Part shown: positions 40,001 through 50,527 of the stretch, piece by piece
How positions within the stretch are numbered: the first letter of the stretch is position 1
Layout of the letters: each line of letters begins with the position of its first letter
Assembly (NCBI GenBank): GCA_949358305.1
Contig: OX442314.1
Location: forward strand, 43,532,581 to 43,596,580
Length of the DNA stretch: 64,000 nt
Direction: 5' to 3'
From: Strigamia acuminata
Lineage: Eukaryota > Arthropoda > Chilopoda > Geophilomorpha > Linotaeniidae
Translations under genes and position numbers: made by a program
The notes under the pieces: model-generated
Database searches by the model: none
Seen by the model: the letters and a program-made list of their open reading frames with translations, nothing else
What the model was told of the DNA's origin: nothing

Positions 40001-42436
40001 CAGGATGAATGGTTTTTTCCAATTTGGGAAATTACGTTTTAAAGTTGGTTCTGCAACAAATTGTTTTAAATGTTCAAACGCATGTTGGTGAGCGTCAGTC
40101 CAAACCCAAGTGCAATCCTTTTTAAGAAGAGGGCGGAAAACTTCACAAATTTTTGCAAAATTTGGAATAAAAGTTTGGTAGTAGCCCACCATTCCCTTAA
40201 ATCTCTGCAGTTCGCGTAAGTTGGTTGGTGCAGGATAACTTTGGATTGCAGTCACCTTTTTTGGATTTGGAGTAATTTGGCCCGCCTCGACGATATGGCC
40301 CAGAACCTCCAAGCGCCGACGACACAGTTCTGTTTTGTCTGCATTCATTGTAAATCCTGCATCGTATAATTCACCAAGCACAATTTTTAAATGTTCAACA
40401 TGTTCTTCATATGTCTTGCTGAAAACGATCACATCATCCAAATATACAAACACAAACTTATACAGGTGTTTCGCGAGAGTCTTGTTCATCGCGCGTTGTA
40501 ACGTTGCCGGTCCATTAATGGGCCCAAAGGGCATTCTCACGTACTCAAAGAGTCCACGGTGAGTTATAAATGCCAAATATCTTTCATCGCCTTTTCTGAC
40601 TCCGAGTTGATGAAAAGCTTCGCGACCATCAATTATTGAAAACCAATGGGCTCCACCAAGGTACGCGAAAATGTTGTCAATGTCAGGTAATGGATATACG
40701 TCAGGGACCGTTTGAGCGTTAATTGGGCGAAAATCCATTGCAGTTCGCCAATCGCCCGTTTTTTTGGGCACTACGACCGGCGCAACTGCACAATCACTCA
40801 TTGAACGCCTAATTATCCCCTGTTTTAATTTTTGATCAATGTACTTATCAATTATTAGTTTCTTGGCTGGATTCACTGGCCGCACTGGAACATGGACGGG
40901 TCGAAATCCTGGCTTCAAGTTGACCTCGAACTCGGTATTGTTGCAGAGTCCGACTTCCTCTCGAAAAACATTCGCAACTGGTTGTAAAGTTTTGATGAGA
41001 AGTTGGATTTGTGGAACCGTCAGTTGATTCCAGAGCTGATGATAGATCCAATCCAGACATGTTGGGTCTTCATTTGGCTGATAAGATAAAAAATTACATT
41101 GATTAATATGTTCGATACTGTCACCTTCATCCTTAATCTTCTGCTTTTCAGCTTCTTTGAGAATATCTTCTTTCAAAAGTCGCGATGCTTGTTGATTCAA
41201 TTGTTGAACAATTGGTTTAACTTTAGCAATACGTTTGGATTGTCGTTTCCAACGTTGAACTTGGCTGAATGATGGTTTTATCTGAAAACTAGAAACTCTA
41301 CGCGAAAAAGAAGTTGATCTTTCTTGCCGTTTAGGCGACCAAATATTTGACCACTCATTAGAATCGCGATGTTTGATCTTTTTAACACGAAATTGTGCAT
41401 CATCGTTTGGATATTCAAACACTTCTCGTGCGAGTGGGCGATGGTCAAGCAGAACACAATTGATTTTAGATGTAGGGGCAGGTAATATCGCTAATTTGGG
41501 TTCATTGCTATATTTTCTATCAATTGGTAGCAATAAAACTGGTTCTGATCGTGATGCCTCGTCAATTGTCAAAAACTTACGTCGTTCTTCAGATCCCTCT
41601 AAATACCATTCTTGCCGACCATGCAACGTGCAGAGGCCTACTGCACGGCAAAAGTCGCGTCCCAAAAGCAGATCTTGAGATGTTTCGGGAACAACAAGAC
41701 AGACAAATTTAATAATTGCGCGGGGTCCTCTAACTGCAAGTTGTACAGAGCCTGTCACTTTGACAGTGTCGTTCGTTGCAGTTCTGACAAATTCATTTAA
41801 CGGCATCATTTGCAGTTCCATTTTATCTTTTAATTGATTAAAGAGTTTGTCCGACATTATGCAGGTTTGTGCTCCAGAATCGAAAATCGCGATGAAAGAG
41901 ACGTCCGACCACGCAATTCTTACACATGGTGCATCTGCCTTAAATCTATCGCGTTTAGTAATTTCAATTATGGGTTCCTGCGTTTTAAATAACTCCGCGG
42001 GTGATAACATCACAAATTTCGCGTCCACTTGGTTGATCGAGCCATGCGGAGGCAAAGTCGCGGTGCTAACTCTGGAAATAGTATTAATAAATTCATTAGT
42101 GATGATCTTACTTACCACTTTGTCCTTATTTTCAGGTTGAAGAATTGTCAACTTGGGTTTTTCCGGTTGCAGTGTGATGATGGGTGATTTTGGAATAACA
42201 GAAGTTGATTTCTCTTGAAGTTTAAGCTCCTGGGGAGCGATTGATGAATTGTTTTGAATTAAAGTTTTATGAGTAGCGCTTGCACTCGTCAATGTTGGCG
42301 CTGGTGATTGTGTTGTACTTTCTCGTGTTTCTGCACAGTTTTCGGGTAAGTCGGGGCAATTGGTGTTTACTTTTGGCCTGGCTTTGTTGCCCCGCTTCCT
42401 GGCAGGCCTTGGAAGTTTTCCGACCGCTCGAAGAGT
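37010..42436 (-). CDS. pol: Gypsy-2 Pol with AT-hook array
   Basis: The pol frame is -1 relative to gag, open from 42436 and overlapping gag by 70 nt; numbers below count from the codon at 42292 (1,760 residues to the stop). A 130-residue leader precedes the protease (FDSGAQT, Asp138). Reverse transcriptase: Asp555 and YLDD 617-620. RNase H: Asp767, Glu809, Asp834. Then comes a Pro/Lys-rich insert of about 400 residues with AT-hook cores: VGRPKK (971), VGRPRK (1021), VGRPKK (1054), PGRLKK (1108), VGRPRK (1147). Integrase: His1382, His1389, Cys1419, Cys1422, then Asp1451, Asp1510, Glu1545 (D35E). A GPY/F-like tail ends the protein. Usual gypsy RNase H-integrase linkers are far shorter. A 48-nt in-frame candidate intron lies just before the hooks. 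All catalytic residues are kept. Confidence 0.94.
39454..39501 (-). other. Candidate 48-nt in-frame intron in Gypsy-2 pol
   Basis: On the element strand ACT|GTAAGT begins an AT-rich stretch that ends ATTCTATTTTAG. Its length is a multiple of three and it has no stop, so both the spliced and unspliced RNA keep the frame. It encodes a Lys/Asn-rich peptide unlike its surroundings. Confidence 0.45.
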
Positions 42437-44271
42437 TTATGACAGATTAGGCAAAATGGACGCCATGTGTCATTTTCGACCATATACCAGCGGTTCTTCT
42501 TGGTTCGGCGCCAAGTTGTGTGATCTGGGCGCTTGACCGATTCCGGTGGCGATGGCGTTGGATCGAAAGTGGTAACGCGAGTCGAGCAAACATGATCCTT
42601 TGGAACGTTTGACGGAACTTCAAGTTTTGTCGTCGCGATTTTAACTTCATTTTTCGCGGCCGCCGTCTTCGTTTCCGTTTTGACAGCTGCTGCTGCCACA
42701 TCCTGTTTGATTTCCTCTGGGTCATATCCACTACTTTCCGACTCCTCATCTGCTCCATACGGGCGAGGAACTTCCGGCTGGCCTTCCATTGCTAGCAGAA
42801 CCGCCGCAATTTGTTTGGAAAGCTGCTGTCGCGAAAACTGTCCAGATCTAGAAAAAGTAGAAAATTTGGGCTTCTCCACCTTAGCTTCTTCCACGGGCTT
42901 CAGCATCGTAGGAATAGTATACTCCTTAGGAAGGGGCATAAAGGCCTGATCTACTATTCCACTTTGCTTAAATTCGAGCGATCGCAGTGAATCAAGTTGC
43001 AACCTATTGTCCACATCATTTCCGACTCGAATCGCCTTTTCAAGACTATTTACTCCCCAATTTCGCATCAATAATACTACCTGCGTTTGCAGCATATTTT
43101 GGGCCTTTTCCCACCTTAGTGTTCTTTCTTTATAGCCTGCAATTTGCAAATAATGAGCAATTTCACTCAAAAATGCAGTTGTAGACTCGCCCGGTCTTTG
43201 CTTGCGTTGGCTCAATTTAGCATTCGCTGCGGCCGTATTCATTGAATATGTTTGTCGGAAAAGTACTTCAAACTCTTTCCAAGTCTTGGGTTTAAGTTTC
43301 ATAGTCGTCCACCAAGTCAACGCGCGACCCTTTAAAGCAGTGGCTGCATAAGCCTTTAAATAATCGCGCTCCGGAGCTCCCACCTGCCACATGTGTGAAA
43401 AAAGCTCTGCCAAAAATGAATTCACTGTATCAAAGTCTGTCTTGTCCGGATTAAAATGCGGAATTTTTTCCACTTTCCATTTTCGACGACCAGCCACGTC
43501 ATCCGAATCAGGTAAAGATGGGAGCGACAACTGTTCTTTAGTTGCTGGCTCTGGCTTTGGATACTTCATTTTTGAATACAAAATTGATGACATTACCTCT
43601 TCATTAACTTTAGACGCGTCATCGCGCGCACTTTGAAGCGATGGTGGGCTTTTAGCATGTTCACGTGGAAGTCCTTGATTTCTGTCTATGCCCGCTCGTG
43701 GATGGCTTGTCGACGCGGATCGATGTCGTGGCTCCGTGTTCGCTTGATGATGCGATGCTGTTGCCGCTCGAGTCCTGCCCGTGGAAGGCTCTGCAAATAA
43801 TGAAGACGTCTTCCTCCCACTCGTCTGTTGGCCACGGGTTGCCGAATATCCCTCTGAATGTACGGACCCAGGAGAACGCGAAGCGGGCTGTGTTAGAATG
43901 CTTTCCCTGCAATCCCTTAAAAACTGTTGAAATTCGGTACGCAGACCGGCAAAAAATGATGCTTGAGGATTTGTTTGCCCCCCATCACCAATTGGTGGTG
44001 TCGACGACACGCTGACCGTTTCAGTCGGCGACATTCGCGACATTGTTGTGTTCACAACCATTGGTTGCACCCTTGCGCTAGCTGGACTCGCGACTGTTGT
44101 TAATATGTCGGTTGAAAATGTCACCAACGGTGAAGTTGTAACATTTACAACCGTCGTCGCTCGCGCTTGCCTTCTGTTATCGCGCATTTCCTCCAATAAT
44201 TCCAACTCGTTTATGTCAAAAGGGTTCAGAGCTGTATATGAAATACCATTACCTTCTAACGGTGACGCCAT
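42367..44271 (-). CDS. gag: Gypsy-2 Gag
   Basis: The 634-codon frame begins at ATG 44271, 110 nt after the 5' LTR. The N-terminal 250 residues are Ser/Thr-rich and low in structure. A retrotransposon-gag caps region follows (about 285-400, with the FLAELFSHMW, AYAATALKGRALTWW and FEVLFRQTY segments). The C-terminus has only FCLICHKLF and no CCHC knuckle, which is unusual for a gypsy Gag and may be linked to the zinc site in ORF3. Gag would form the particle shell. The stop TAA is followed by the pol frame at -1; no canonical slippery heptamer is visible in the overlap (GGAAAAC at 42415-42421 is the nearest). Confidence 0.9.
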   Translation of the reverse strand: MASPLEGNGISYTALNPFDINELELLEEMRDNRRQARATTVVNVTTSPLVTFSTDILTTVASPASARVQPMVVNTTMSRMSPTETVSVSSTPPIGDGGQTNPQASFFAGLRTEFQQFLRDCRESILTQPASRSPGSVHSEGYSATRGQQTSGRKTSSLFAEPSTGRTRAATASHHQANTEPRHRSASTSHPRAGIDRNQGLPREHAKSPPSLQSARDDASKVNEEVMSSILYSKMKYPKPEPATKEQLSLPSLPDSDDVAGRRKWKVEKIPHFNPDKTDFDTVNSFLAELFSHMWQVGAPERDYLKAYAATALKGRALTWWTTMKLKPKTWKEFEVLFRQTYSMNTAAANAKLSQRKQRPGESTTAFLSEIAHYLQIAGYKERTLRWEKAQNMLQTQVVLLMRNWGVNSLEKAIRVGNDVDNRLQLDSLRSLEFKQSGIVDQAFMPLPKEYTIPTMLKPVEEAKVEKPKFSTFSRSGQFSRQQLSKQIAAVLLAMEGQPEVPRPYGADEESESSGYDPEEIKQDVAAAAVKTETKTAAAKNEVKIATTKLEVPSNVPKDHVCSTRVTTFDPTPSPPESVKRPDHTTWRRTKKNRWYMVENDTWRPFCLICHKLFERSENFQGLPGSGATKPGQK

Positions 44272-44355
44272 GATGAAATAACGTGAAAAAGAAAATTATA
44301 ATAATTAATGAAAAATGAGAATGCTAACTATCTCGCTGGTTCCCTCGATAAAGCA

Positions 44356-44375
44356 GAATCCTGTCTAGCTCGCCA
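44356..44375 (-). promoter_or_regulatory. Gypsy-2 primer-binding site candidate
   Basis: Six nt after the 5' LTR the element strand reads TGGCGAGCTAGACAGGATTC. The layout TGG, discriminator, 7-nt acceptor, 5-nt T-stem and ATTC fits a tRNA 3' end, but I cannot name the tRNA. Confidence 0.6.
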
Positions 44376-44381
44376 AGTTTA

Positions 44382-44905
44382 TAACGCTGTCGTTACAAAC
44401 AATGCATGTGTTGAACACGCATTCGCAGGTTCGCGGATATTTCTTCAAAACGAATGACCTTCAACGTGGGTGTCGGTCATTTAGAAATCTCCAATTCCGT
44501 TGAAATTTATTGCGACTCGATTCGTGTTATCGAAATGTGTTTAGGACGAAATAAATCGACTAAATCCAGATAATTCGGTAGCTCAAATGGGGGCTTCGAA
44601 TGTCACCGGGTGGATAAAAAGGTGGGAGTTAGAACGAGCACGGTTGGAAAATTAGATGCGAAAATAAAGTTGACTTGTGGTCCAAATTGTAGTTGGTCGC
44701 GAAGTGTCGGAAAATCGACACGTCGCGATATTTATAACAATCGGTCAGCTGATCGATTGATCAGCTGATCGATTGTCACATGACCCAAATTAACAAATGA
44801 GGTTAAAATGAAAACCGCGACAAGGTCGCGCGCATAAATTAAGAATGAGAACAGGTGAGGAATAAAATTGAAATTTAGGAATTGGGAAAGCTCACCCGTG
44901 ACATC
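44382..44905 (-). repeat. Gypsy-2 5' LTR
   Basis: 524-bp direct repeat of 32324-32847, followed by TGTA and the rest of the foldback right arm. Confidence 0.92.
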
Positions 44906-45044
44906 TGTAATTTAAATTTTTTTTTCGTAATTTTTATTTCAATTATTTTAGTAATTTTTATTTATTTATTACACATTCCAGGACTTTGGGATATACCCCA
45001 TGGGGTACCCCATTTGGGGTGTACCCTGTGTTTTGTAGTGACCC

Positions 45045-45772
45045 CCTAAATCGTCTTATTTCGCATATTAATTAATCCGCAATTTAAAATTAAAGGACGT
45101 ACGGTAGTGCGGCAGATTTGGCCGATGATTCTGTCCGAAACACTCGTTCGATTCCAACGCGAATCGATTCCACGGAATCATCGAAGAGTGAGTGTGTGTG
45201 TGTGTGTGTTGCACGTGCATTCGTGTCAATGCTCACCTATACTTCAACCAGTGGTCAAACTGATTGTCCAACTCTAGCCGACACATCCATCCGCATTCGT
45301 GTTATTTGTACTTGGCAGGCGGCGTTTTAGTCGACGCATGCGCCGTGTTTCCACATTTCCGTTTAGGCCTAATCGAGGTGATGGAGTTAGGCGTTGATTT
45401 TGATCGAATATGGCGTAGAAAACCATGCAGATACTGTCAAAAGAGGAGGATTTATTTATTCAGGTTATGCTCGAAGTTCGAGAAACGTTTGATGGTTTCG
45501 TTTTTGCGGTCACCGATGTCTGGAGCGATAATTCGATTATTCTGTGCGGTGCGACAAAAACATCGCGCATCGAGAGGCGAATGAGTCGGTGTTGAGTCGT
45601 GTTGACGTTTTTCATTTGTCTGGTTTATTTATTCGCACTGCGATCGGGAAGTTAGGTTCGGAGGAGGAACTTGCCGCGAACTTGTCGGTGCGTGCTTGGC
45701 CGAGCACGGGCACGGGCACGGGCACGGGGCGGTGTTGATAAAGAATTTGATTGTGGGTTGCATCGCTGGTCA
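45045..45772 (+). pseudogene. Gene X copy 3
   Basis: Near-identical to copies 1 and 2; the (GGGCAC)n run is one unit shorter. The same frame break is present. Unrecognised. Confidence 0.35.
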
Positions 45773-45812
45773 GCAGTTTTTATGATGGTGGATTTGGCCG
45801 ATTTGGCTGATT

Positions 45813-46901
45813 CTTGAGCTCATGTACCGTACTTTGATAGGCGATCGAGCGGTGTGTTCTATACTCTGTACACCGATTTTTAGCGAAAATCACCAATTTT
45901 TCGCTTAAAATCGGTGATTTTTGCTAAAAATCGGTGATTTTTGCTAAAAATCGGTGATTTTTGCTAAAAATCGGTGTTTTAACGCTTAAAATTGGTGATT
46001 TTTTGGTGATTTTCGCTAAAAATCAGTGTTTAATCGATTAAAATCGGTGATTTTTGCTAAAAATTAGTGATTTTCGCTACAAATTGGTGATTTTTGAGCT
46101 CATGTACCGTACTTTGATAGGCGGTCGAGCGGTGTGTTCTATACTCTATACACCGATTTTTAGCGAAAATCACCAATTTTTCGCTAAAAATCTGTTTTTT
46201 CGCTTAAAATTGTTGTTTTTTCGCTAAAAATCGGTGATTTTTGCTAAAAATCGGTGTTTTATCGCTTAAAATTGGTGATTTTTTGGTGATTTTCGCTAGA
46301 AATCGGTTTTGTATCGATTAAAATCGGTGAATTTTACTAAAAATTAGTGATTTTCGTTACAAATTGGTGATTTTCGCTAAAAATCGGTGTTTTATCGCTT
46401 AAAATTGGTGATGTTTTGGTGATTTTCGCTAAAAATCAGTGTTTAATCGATTAAAATCGGTGATTTTTGCTAAAAATTAGTGATTTTCGCTACAGATTGG
46501 TGATTTTCGAGCTCATGTACCGTACTTTGATAGGCGATCGAGCGGTGTGTTCTATACTCTGTACACCGATTTTTAGCAAAAATCACCAATTTTTCGCTTA
46601 AAATCGGTGATTTTTGCTAAAAATCGGTGATTTTTGCTAAAAATCGGTGTTTTATCGCTTAAAATTGGTGATTTTTTGGTGATTTTCGCTAGAAATCGGT
46701 TTTTTATCGATTAAAATCGGTGAATTATGCTAAAAATTAGTGATTTTCGTTACAAATTGGTGATTTTCGCTAAAAATCGGTGTTTTTTGGCTAAAAATCG
46801 GTGTTTTTTGGCTAAAAATCGGTGTTTTTTGGCTAAAAATCGGTGTTTATTGGCTAAAAATCGGTGTTTTTTAGCTAAAAATCGGTGATTTTTCGCTAAA
46901 A
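45813..46901 (+). repeat. sat2 array, unit 3
   Basis: Three starter blocks (about 45816, 46098, 46509) with 20-bp units and a terminal GGTGTTTTTTGGCTAAAAATC variant run, as in unit 1. This copy has no insertion, so it shows the array's native organisation. Confidence 0.88.
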
Positions 46902-47038
46902 TTCGACGTCACGCGATTGTATAACGTTTTCCCTAACACATTCAACCAATAAACAACCAATAAACAATCTTTACACATTCTCATTCTCTGTCGTGCCTAG
47001 AGTAGAAACAATCGACTTATTATTTTTTCCTTTTCATC

Positions 47039-48389
47039 ATGACATTCACCTTGGACGTGCCGAATTTCCAGGACGCCATGCTGGCCGAAACGTCAGTTCG
47101 ATCGTTTGTGGAAAGATTTCTTCGTTTCGACCACTTGCCAATGTACGAAATACCGCTCCTTTCCGGAATTGTGGATCCAAAACGAAGTAAAAGTAATTAG
47201 GCGAGCGGTAGATTTGATCCTTCCCTTCTACCTACAACCACGTCTAATCCAATACGTCATATACGTCGGAAGGCAGTTTCGGGATTGGATATTTAATTTC
47301 GACGCCAATTACCAGCTGGAACTCTTCAAACTAACTTCAAGTTGCTCACAATGGACCGTGAACGGGAGACTGAACATGACCGAATCGGCGAATCGGCGAG
47401 AAATCTTTCTCGACTGGAGGATTTGCGACTCGCGTGGCGTTTCGAAATCGCGTGTCAGTTTTGCTTGCAAGACGAATTAAGTCGAGTGTTTTTTGGCCGA
47501 TTCCGTTTTGGACGAATATTTCGAGGAGAATAACGAACGTCTCAAACCGATGGTTAGTTTCTGGAAAAACCACGAAATCCGTGTCGAAATGAGCACGGAG
47601 GTGAAGTACGACATGTTATTTCGGTGCATGAGATGGAGGAACCAAAGCGGAGTCGAATTCTTTTGGTCGCTGTTGGGAAACGACGAAAGAAACGAATTGG
47701 TCGTGAAATTCGCGCGGCCTAACGAGAAATTTCACGATTTTATTAAATGCACGATTAACGATTTCATCTTGGATCCGAGCGAAGACGAAGACGTTGCATT
47801 TCCCGCGGGAAATTGCGATAGTTTTGCCGTCGTTATCGTTTGTTTTCTGCTTTTGCAGTTGAACGAAGATCAAGCCAATGCCATTTTGGGCTCGGATTTT
47901 GCGGCTTTAATTTACGCGGTTCTGCTGTTCGATTTTTTGTTCGTCGAGTTTTTCACGTCGAATCGTGTTCTGCAGTTGATTTCGGACGACGGGTTTTTTT
48001 ATTTACTCGTTTTGTTGATTAAAATGACTAGTTTGGAGGATTGCGTGCACGTTTGCAAGGTTAAGGATTGCTTGACGGATTTGTTGACGGATGCATCGTC
48101 CGCTGCTAAAAGTCGTGTTTGTGGACGTGTCGTGGAGTGTACGTTTGCGGAGTTGTTTGAAGTGTTGTGGTGCAGTCATCAAGATTTCGTCAATATCGGA
48201 CTGTTGTTGGGGGATTTAAGCGTCGAAAAGCGAAAGAAGGTTTTGTCTAGTTCTGTTTCTGAGCATAGTTCGGTTGAATGCGACATAAATTGGGATTTAA
48301 TGCGGTTCGTGGTAAAGAAATTTATTGGCGAAGAGAAAAAAATTTTTGAAAGCGAAAAAACACAAAATTCACCAAATATTGACGACTAA
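47039..48389 (+). pseudogene. Gene F copy C, full length with three frame lesions
   Basis: The frame from ATG 47039 encodes a protein of about 440 residues after allowing for three lesions: one extra A in an AAAA run after the GIVDP segment (near 47180), an 8-bp tandem duplication (GAATCGGC type, near 47383-47400), and one extra T in a T6 run near 47490. From 47493 the frame is open for 298 codons to 48389. The protein is acidic and Cys-rich with alternating hydrophobic stretches (YLQPRLIQYV, VRFGLAC-like FEIACQFCLQDEL, FFWSLLGNDERNE, FLFVEFF). I do not recognise the family with confidence; it recalls large lineage-specific arthropod multigene families. Two lesions are in homopolymers and could be sequencing errors; the 8-bp duplication is not. 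Confidence 0.6.
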
Positions 48390-48853
48390 AACATTAATTT
48401 CCCATTTATAAAATGTAAACCAAGTTTGAAGGTTAAAACACAAAATTTAATCATTTTTCCAATTTTAAAATACTGAAATAAACCAAAAATACAATTATTC
48501 AAAGTAATATTAAATTAATTGACGATAAAATGCAACCCTGCAACTGCTAAGTCATGTCATTTTCATCAGGAATAAGTTATATATCAGTTGAAAATAAAAC
48601 AAAAATAACAAAATTGCTTTCAATCAATACAAGTAATTAATTCTGGATTAATTTAATTCTTATTTTTTTTCTACATTTTCCGAAATTTAAAATTAACACG
48701 TGTGTAACCTTTATCTGACACTTTTTTGGCACTAAACTGCATTTCTGTATCTTAAAAATATAAAAATAAACCAATTTTGTTTTACACCAAAAATATCCGT
48801 TTATTTGTTTTGCACCAAACGCAACAAATTACAATCAATAAAATGACCAAAAA
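48390..48853. other. 3' flanks of gene F and U1-C
   Basis: AT-rich, convergent 3' ends. Sequence like 16770-17230 confirms the ancestral order F - U1-C without elongin C between them. Confidence 0.5.
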
Positions 48854-49225
48854 CTAAAAATTTGTTATCGGAGGCGGCCCTATCGGCATCGGGTAACTTA
48901 TCGGCTGACTTGCAAGCATCCCCGGCATGAAATTCGGCGGCGGCATCGGTCCTCCAGGCGGCATAAACATCCCCATGCCGATCGGTGGATACATCGGTGG
49001 CGGCCACGTGGCAGCAATCGGCCCACGCTGATTAGAAGGCCCTTTGCCAAACCTAAAGGCAGTCGTCATGGCATCGATTGCCGATTGCGTTTGCTCTTCC
49101 ATCCACTTTTGGTAATACGACTTGACATTCTCCAAATGTTTCCGTCCACTGCAGTGAGTTTTTCGCACGGACGGCGAATCGTGCGTCAAATAAGTGTCGC
49201 AGTAATCGCAGTAATATTTCGGCAT
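48854..49225 (-). CDS. SNRPC: U1 small nuclear ribonucleoprotein C
   Basis: From ATG 49225 the 123-residue frame begins [20 protein letters not shown], the highly conserved U1-C start. Cys6, Cys9, His24 and His30 form its C2H2-like U1-type zinc finger, followed by [18 protein letters not shown] and a Pro/Met/Gly-rich tail ([17 protein letters not shown]). U1-C stabilises base pairing of U1 snRNA with the 5' splice site. The frame is open for 85 codons upstream of this ATG, but those residues have no U1-C character. Human U1-C has 159 residues; this tail is shorter. No intron is present. It is the intact source of the truncated copies in units 1 and 2. Confidence 0.93.
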   Translation of the reverse strand: MPKYYCDYCDTYLTHDSPSVRKTHCSGRKHLENVKSYYQKWMEEQTQSAIDAMTTAFRFGKGPSNQRGPIAATWPPPMYPPIGMGMFMPPGGPMPPPNFMPGMLASQPISYPMPIGPPPITNF

Positions 49226-49505
49226 TGTCGCAACGCGTGGTGGTATATACGGTAAATTCAATTCCCGGTACGTCAATATACGAAAAACGGAATTTCCTGT
49301 GGAAAATGGAAAACCTGGAATACAATTACCGAAATGAAAAATACTCTTGATGCACCAAATACAATCTTTGGAGCCACAAATTGGATCCTTGGAGTCCCAA
49401 GTACGGTTGCATGAAGCTGAATGGCTAATATTGCATACGGTATGTAGATTGGTCAGTCTTTGTTTTTGGAACTTGACCATTCATTCGTTCAACTGTGTTG
49501 TTGAC
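49226..49505. other. Divergent promoter region, U1-C and 49506 frame
   Basis: Short intergenic region with the SNRPC 5' end on the left and a plus-strand frame on the right. I see no clear TATA box. Confidence 0.35.
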
Positions 49506-49876
49506 ATGCCGTTGAATAAATCAGTTGCGGATCTGGAAGAATTGTCTTTCGAATCTCGATCGCTAATTTCAAAGATCTGAACGTCGAATTAGTGAATCAA
49601 CCTGTAGTATTTATAGACAGAGTGTACCGACGACTTTGTCAGTTATTAAGATCTCCCGATCGACATTTACCGTCGAAGCTCTTCATTCATCTAGGCAGTA
49701 AAACATTACTCAAATTGCACACGTTTGATTTGCCGATGGGACCTTTGGTTGACAGAATCGCTGGAGTTTGTAGAAATCTTGTCGATTTAAACCTGGAACC
49801 AACCGTGGACAAAATTTCTTCTGTCCAAACTTTTGCAAAATTAACTGTTGTTTGTAAAAAGACAACTTGGATTTGA
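49506..49876 (+). pseudogene. LRR-like fragment with frameshift
   Basis: A frame from ATG 49506 (MPLNKSVADLEELSFESRSL) stops at 49580; a second frame, shifted by one base, carries on at once (from about 49578: DLNVELVNQPVVFIDR...) to 49876. Regularly spaced Leu (LIHLGSKTLLKLHTFDLP, CRNLVDLNLEP) suggests the beginning of an F-box/leucine-rich-repeat protein. It is short, so the gene is truncated as well as shifted. Family assignment is tentative. Confidence 0.45.
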
Positions 49877-50023
49877 ATGTTGAACATGTTTTTATATTCG
49901 TCTTTTTTCAATAGGTCATAGGTTCCACAAACAGTTCATTTGTTGAAATAAATGGCTCGAAGTGTTAAAACCATTAATATTTTACAATTTTTGGTTTTTG
50001 CTTGAATAAATAAAAATATAGCA

Positions 50024-50527
50024 TTAAAACTGCAGCCATTTGTGTGCAAGGGACTCTTTAGCCGAGCATCGCTTGGTCGGATCAATAGCCAACATTGGCA
50101 ACAGAAAGTCAGAAAACTCACGCGCTTCTTCCGCATCCCACTTATACTTTCTAGTCAGGACTTCAAAAAGCCCGTACCGCTCAATTTTTGGAGAATGAAT
50201 TAACTTACCATCGTCAGTGAAATACTTCATGGATAAGGCCATTTCTCTCGGTATCTCTCCGAGCATTTTCACAATTAAAGCTAAATGATTCTCACTTCGG
50301 GAGACAACGACTCCATTTACGTCAACAACCTCGCTAGCCGGAAAAAGATACGTACCGGTTGCCAAACTAAATGCCGTGCAAGCTGCACTCCAAACATCCG
50401 CATTCGCTTCATAATCTTCTCCCAAGATAACCTCGGGAGAACGATACGGCCACGTTTGAATCATCTTATTAAACTTACGATCAACCCAGCACGAGTTGCC
50501 AACATCGGTCACCGTAACCGAATATAC
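50024..50527 (-). pseudogene. SRPK-like kinase, C-terminal half (cut by Copia-2)
   Basis: This half encodes 167 residues of a protein kinase from the start of the activation segment: DVGNSCWVDRKF (DFG replaced by DxG as in SR-protein kinases, usual form DLGNACW), IQTWPYRSPEVILG (APE region), EANADVWSAACTAFSLATG and a C-lobe ending FLLPMLAIDPTKRCSAKESLAHKWL. These are signatures of SRPK-family CMGC kinases, which phosphorylate Arg/Ser-rich splicing factors. The frame runs back into the Copia-2 5' LTR, where an LTR-derived ATG adds 13 unrelated residues. It joins the other half at 57767-58341 exactly through the TATAC duplication. Confidence 0.85.

Larger units (their letters stand above)
32324..44905 (-). 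mobile_element. Gypsy-2: complete Ty3/gypsy retrotransposon with third ORF
   Basis: The element is 12,582 bp, with 524-bp LTRs at 32324-32847 and 44382-44905 of equal length and, as far as I compared, equal sequence. The target duplication is best read as TGTA (32320-32323 and 44906-44909); edges may shift by 2 bp because the alternative reading gives TG-starting LTRs with one mismatch in the duplication. Order on the element strand: 5' LTR, primer-binding site, gag, pol (-1 frame), poly(A) run, spliced ORF3, about 0.9 kb of 3' region, polypurine tract, 3' LTR. All frames are open. Confidence 0.94.
30204..45044. mobile_element. Foldback-like element, second copy, interrupted by Gypsy-2
   Basis: The left end at 30204 and right end at 45044 carry the same terminal sequence and the same CCTAAATCG duplication (30195-30203, 45045-45053) as the complete copy. 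The identical duplication shows it was copied with the locus rather than inserted independently. Satellite arms lie at 31160-32140. Gypsy-2 sits in the AT-rich spacer of the right arm, at 32323/44906. Confidence 0.72.

Noticed and set aside
48854-49480. U1-C starting 85 codons upstream of 49225
   Set aside because: The upstream residues have no U1-C character, while [10 protein letters not shown] is the conserved start.
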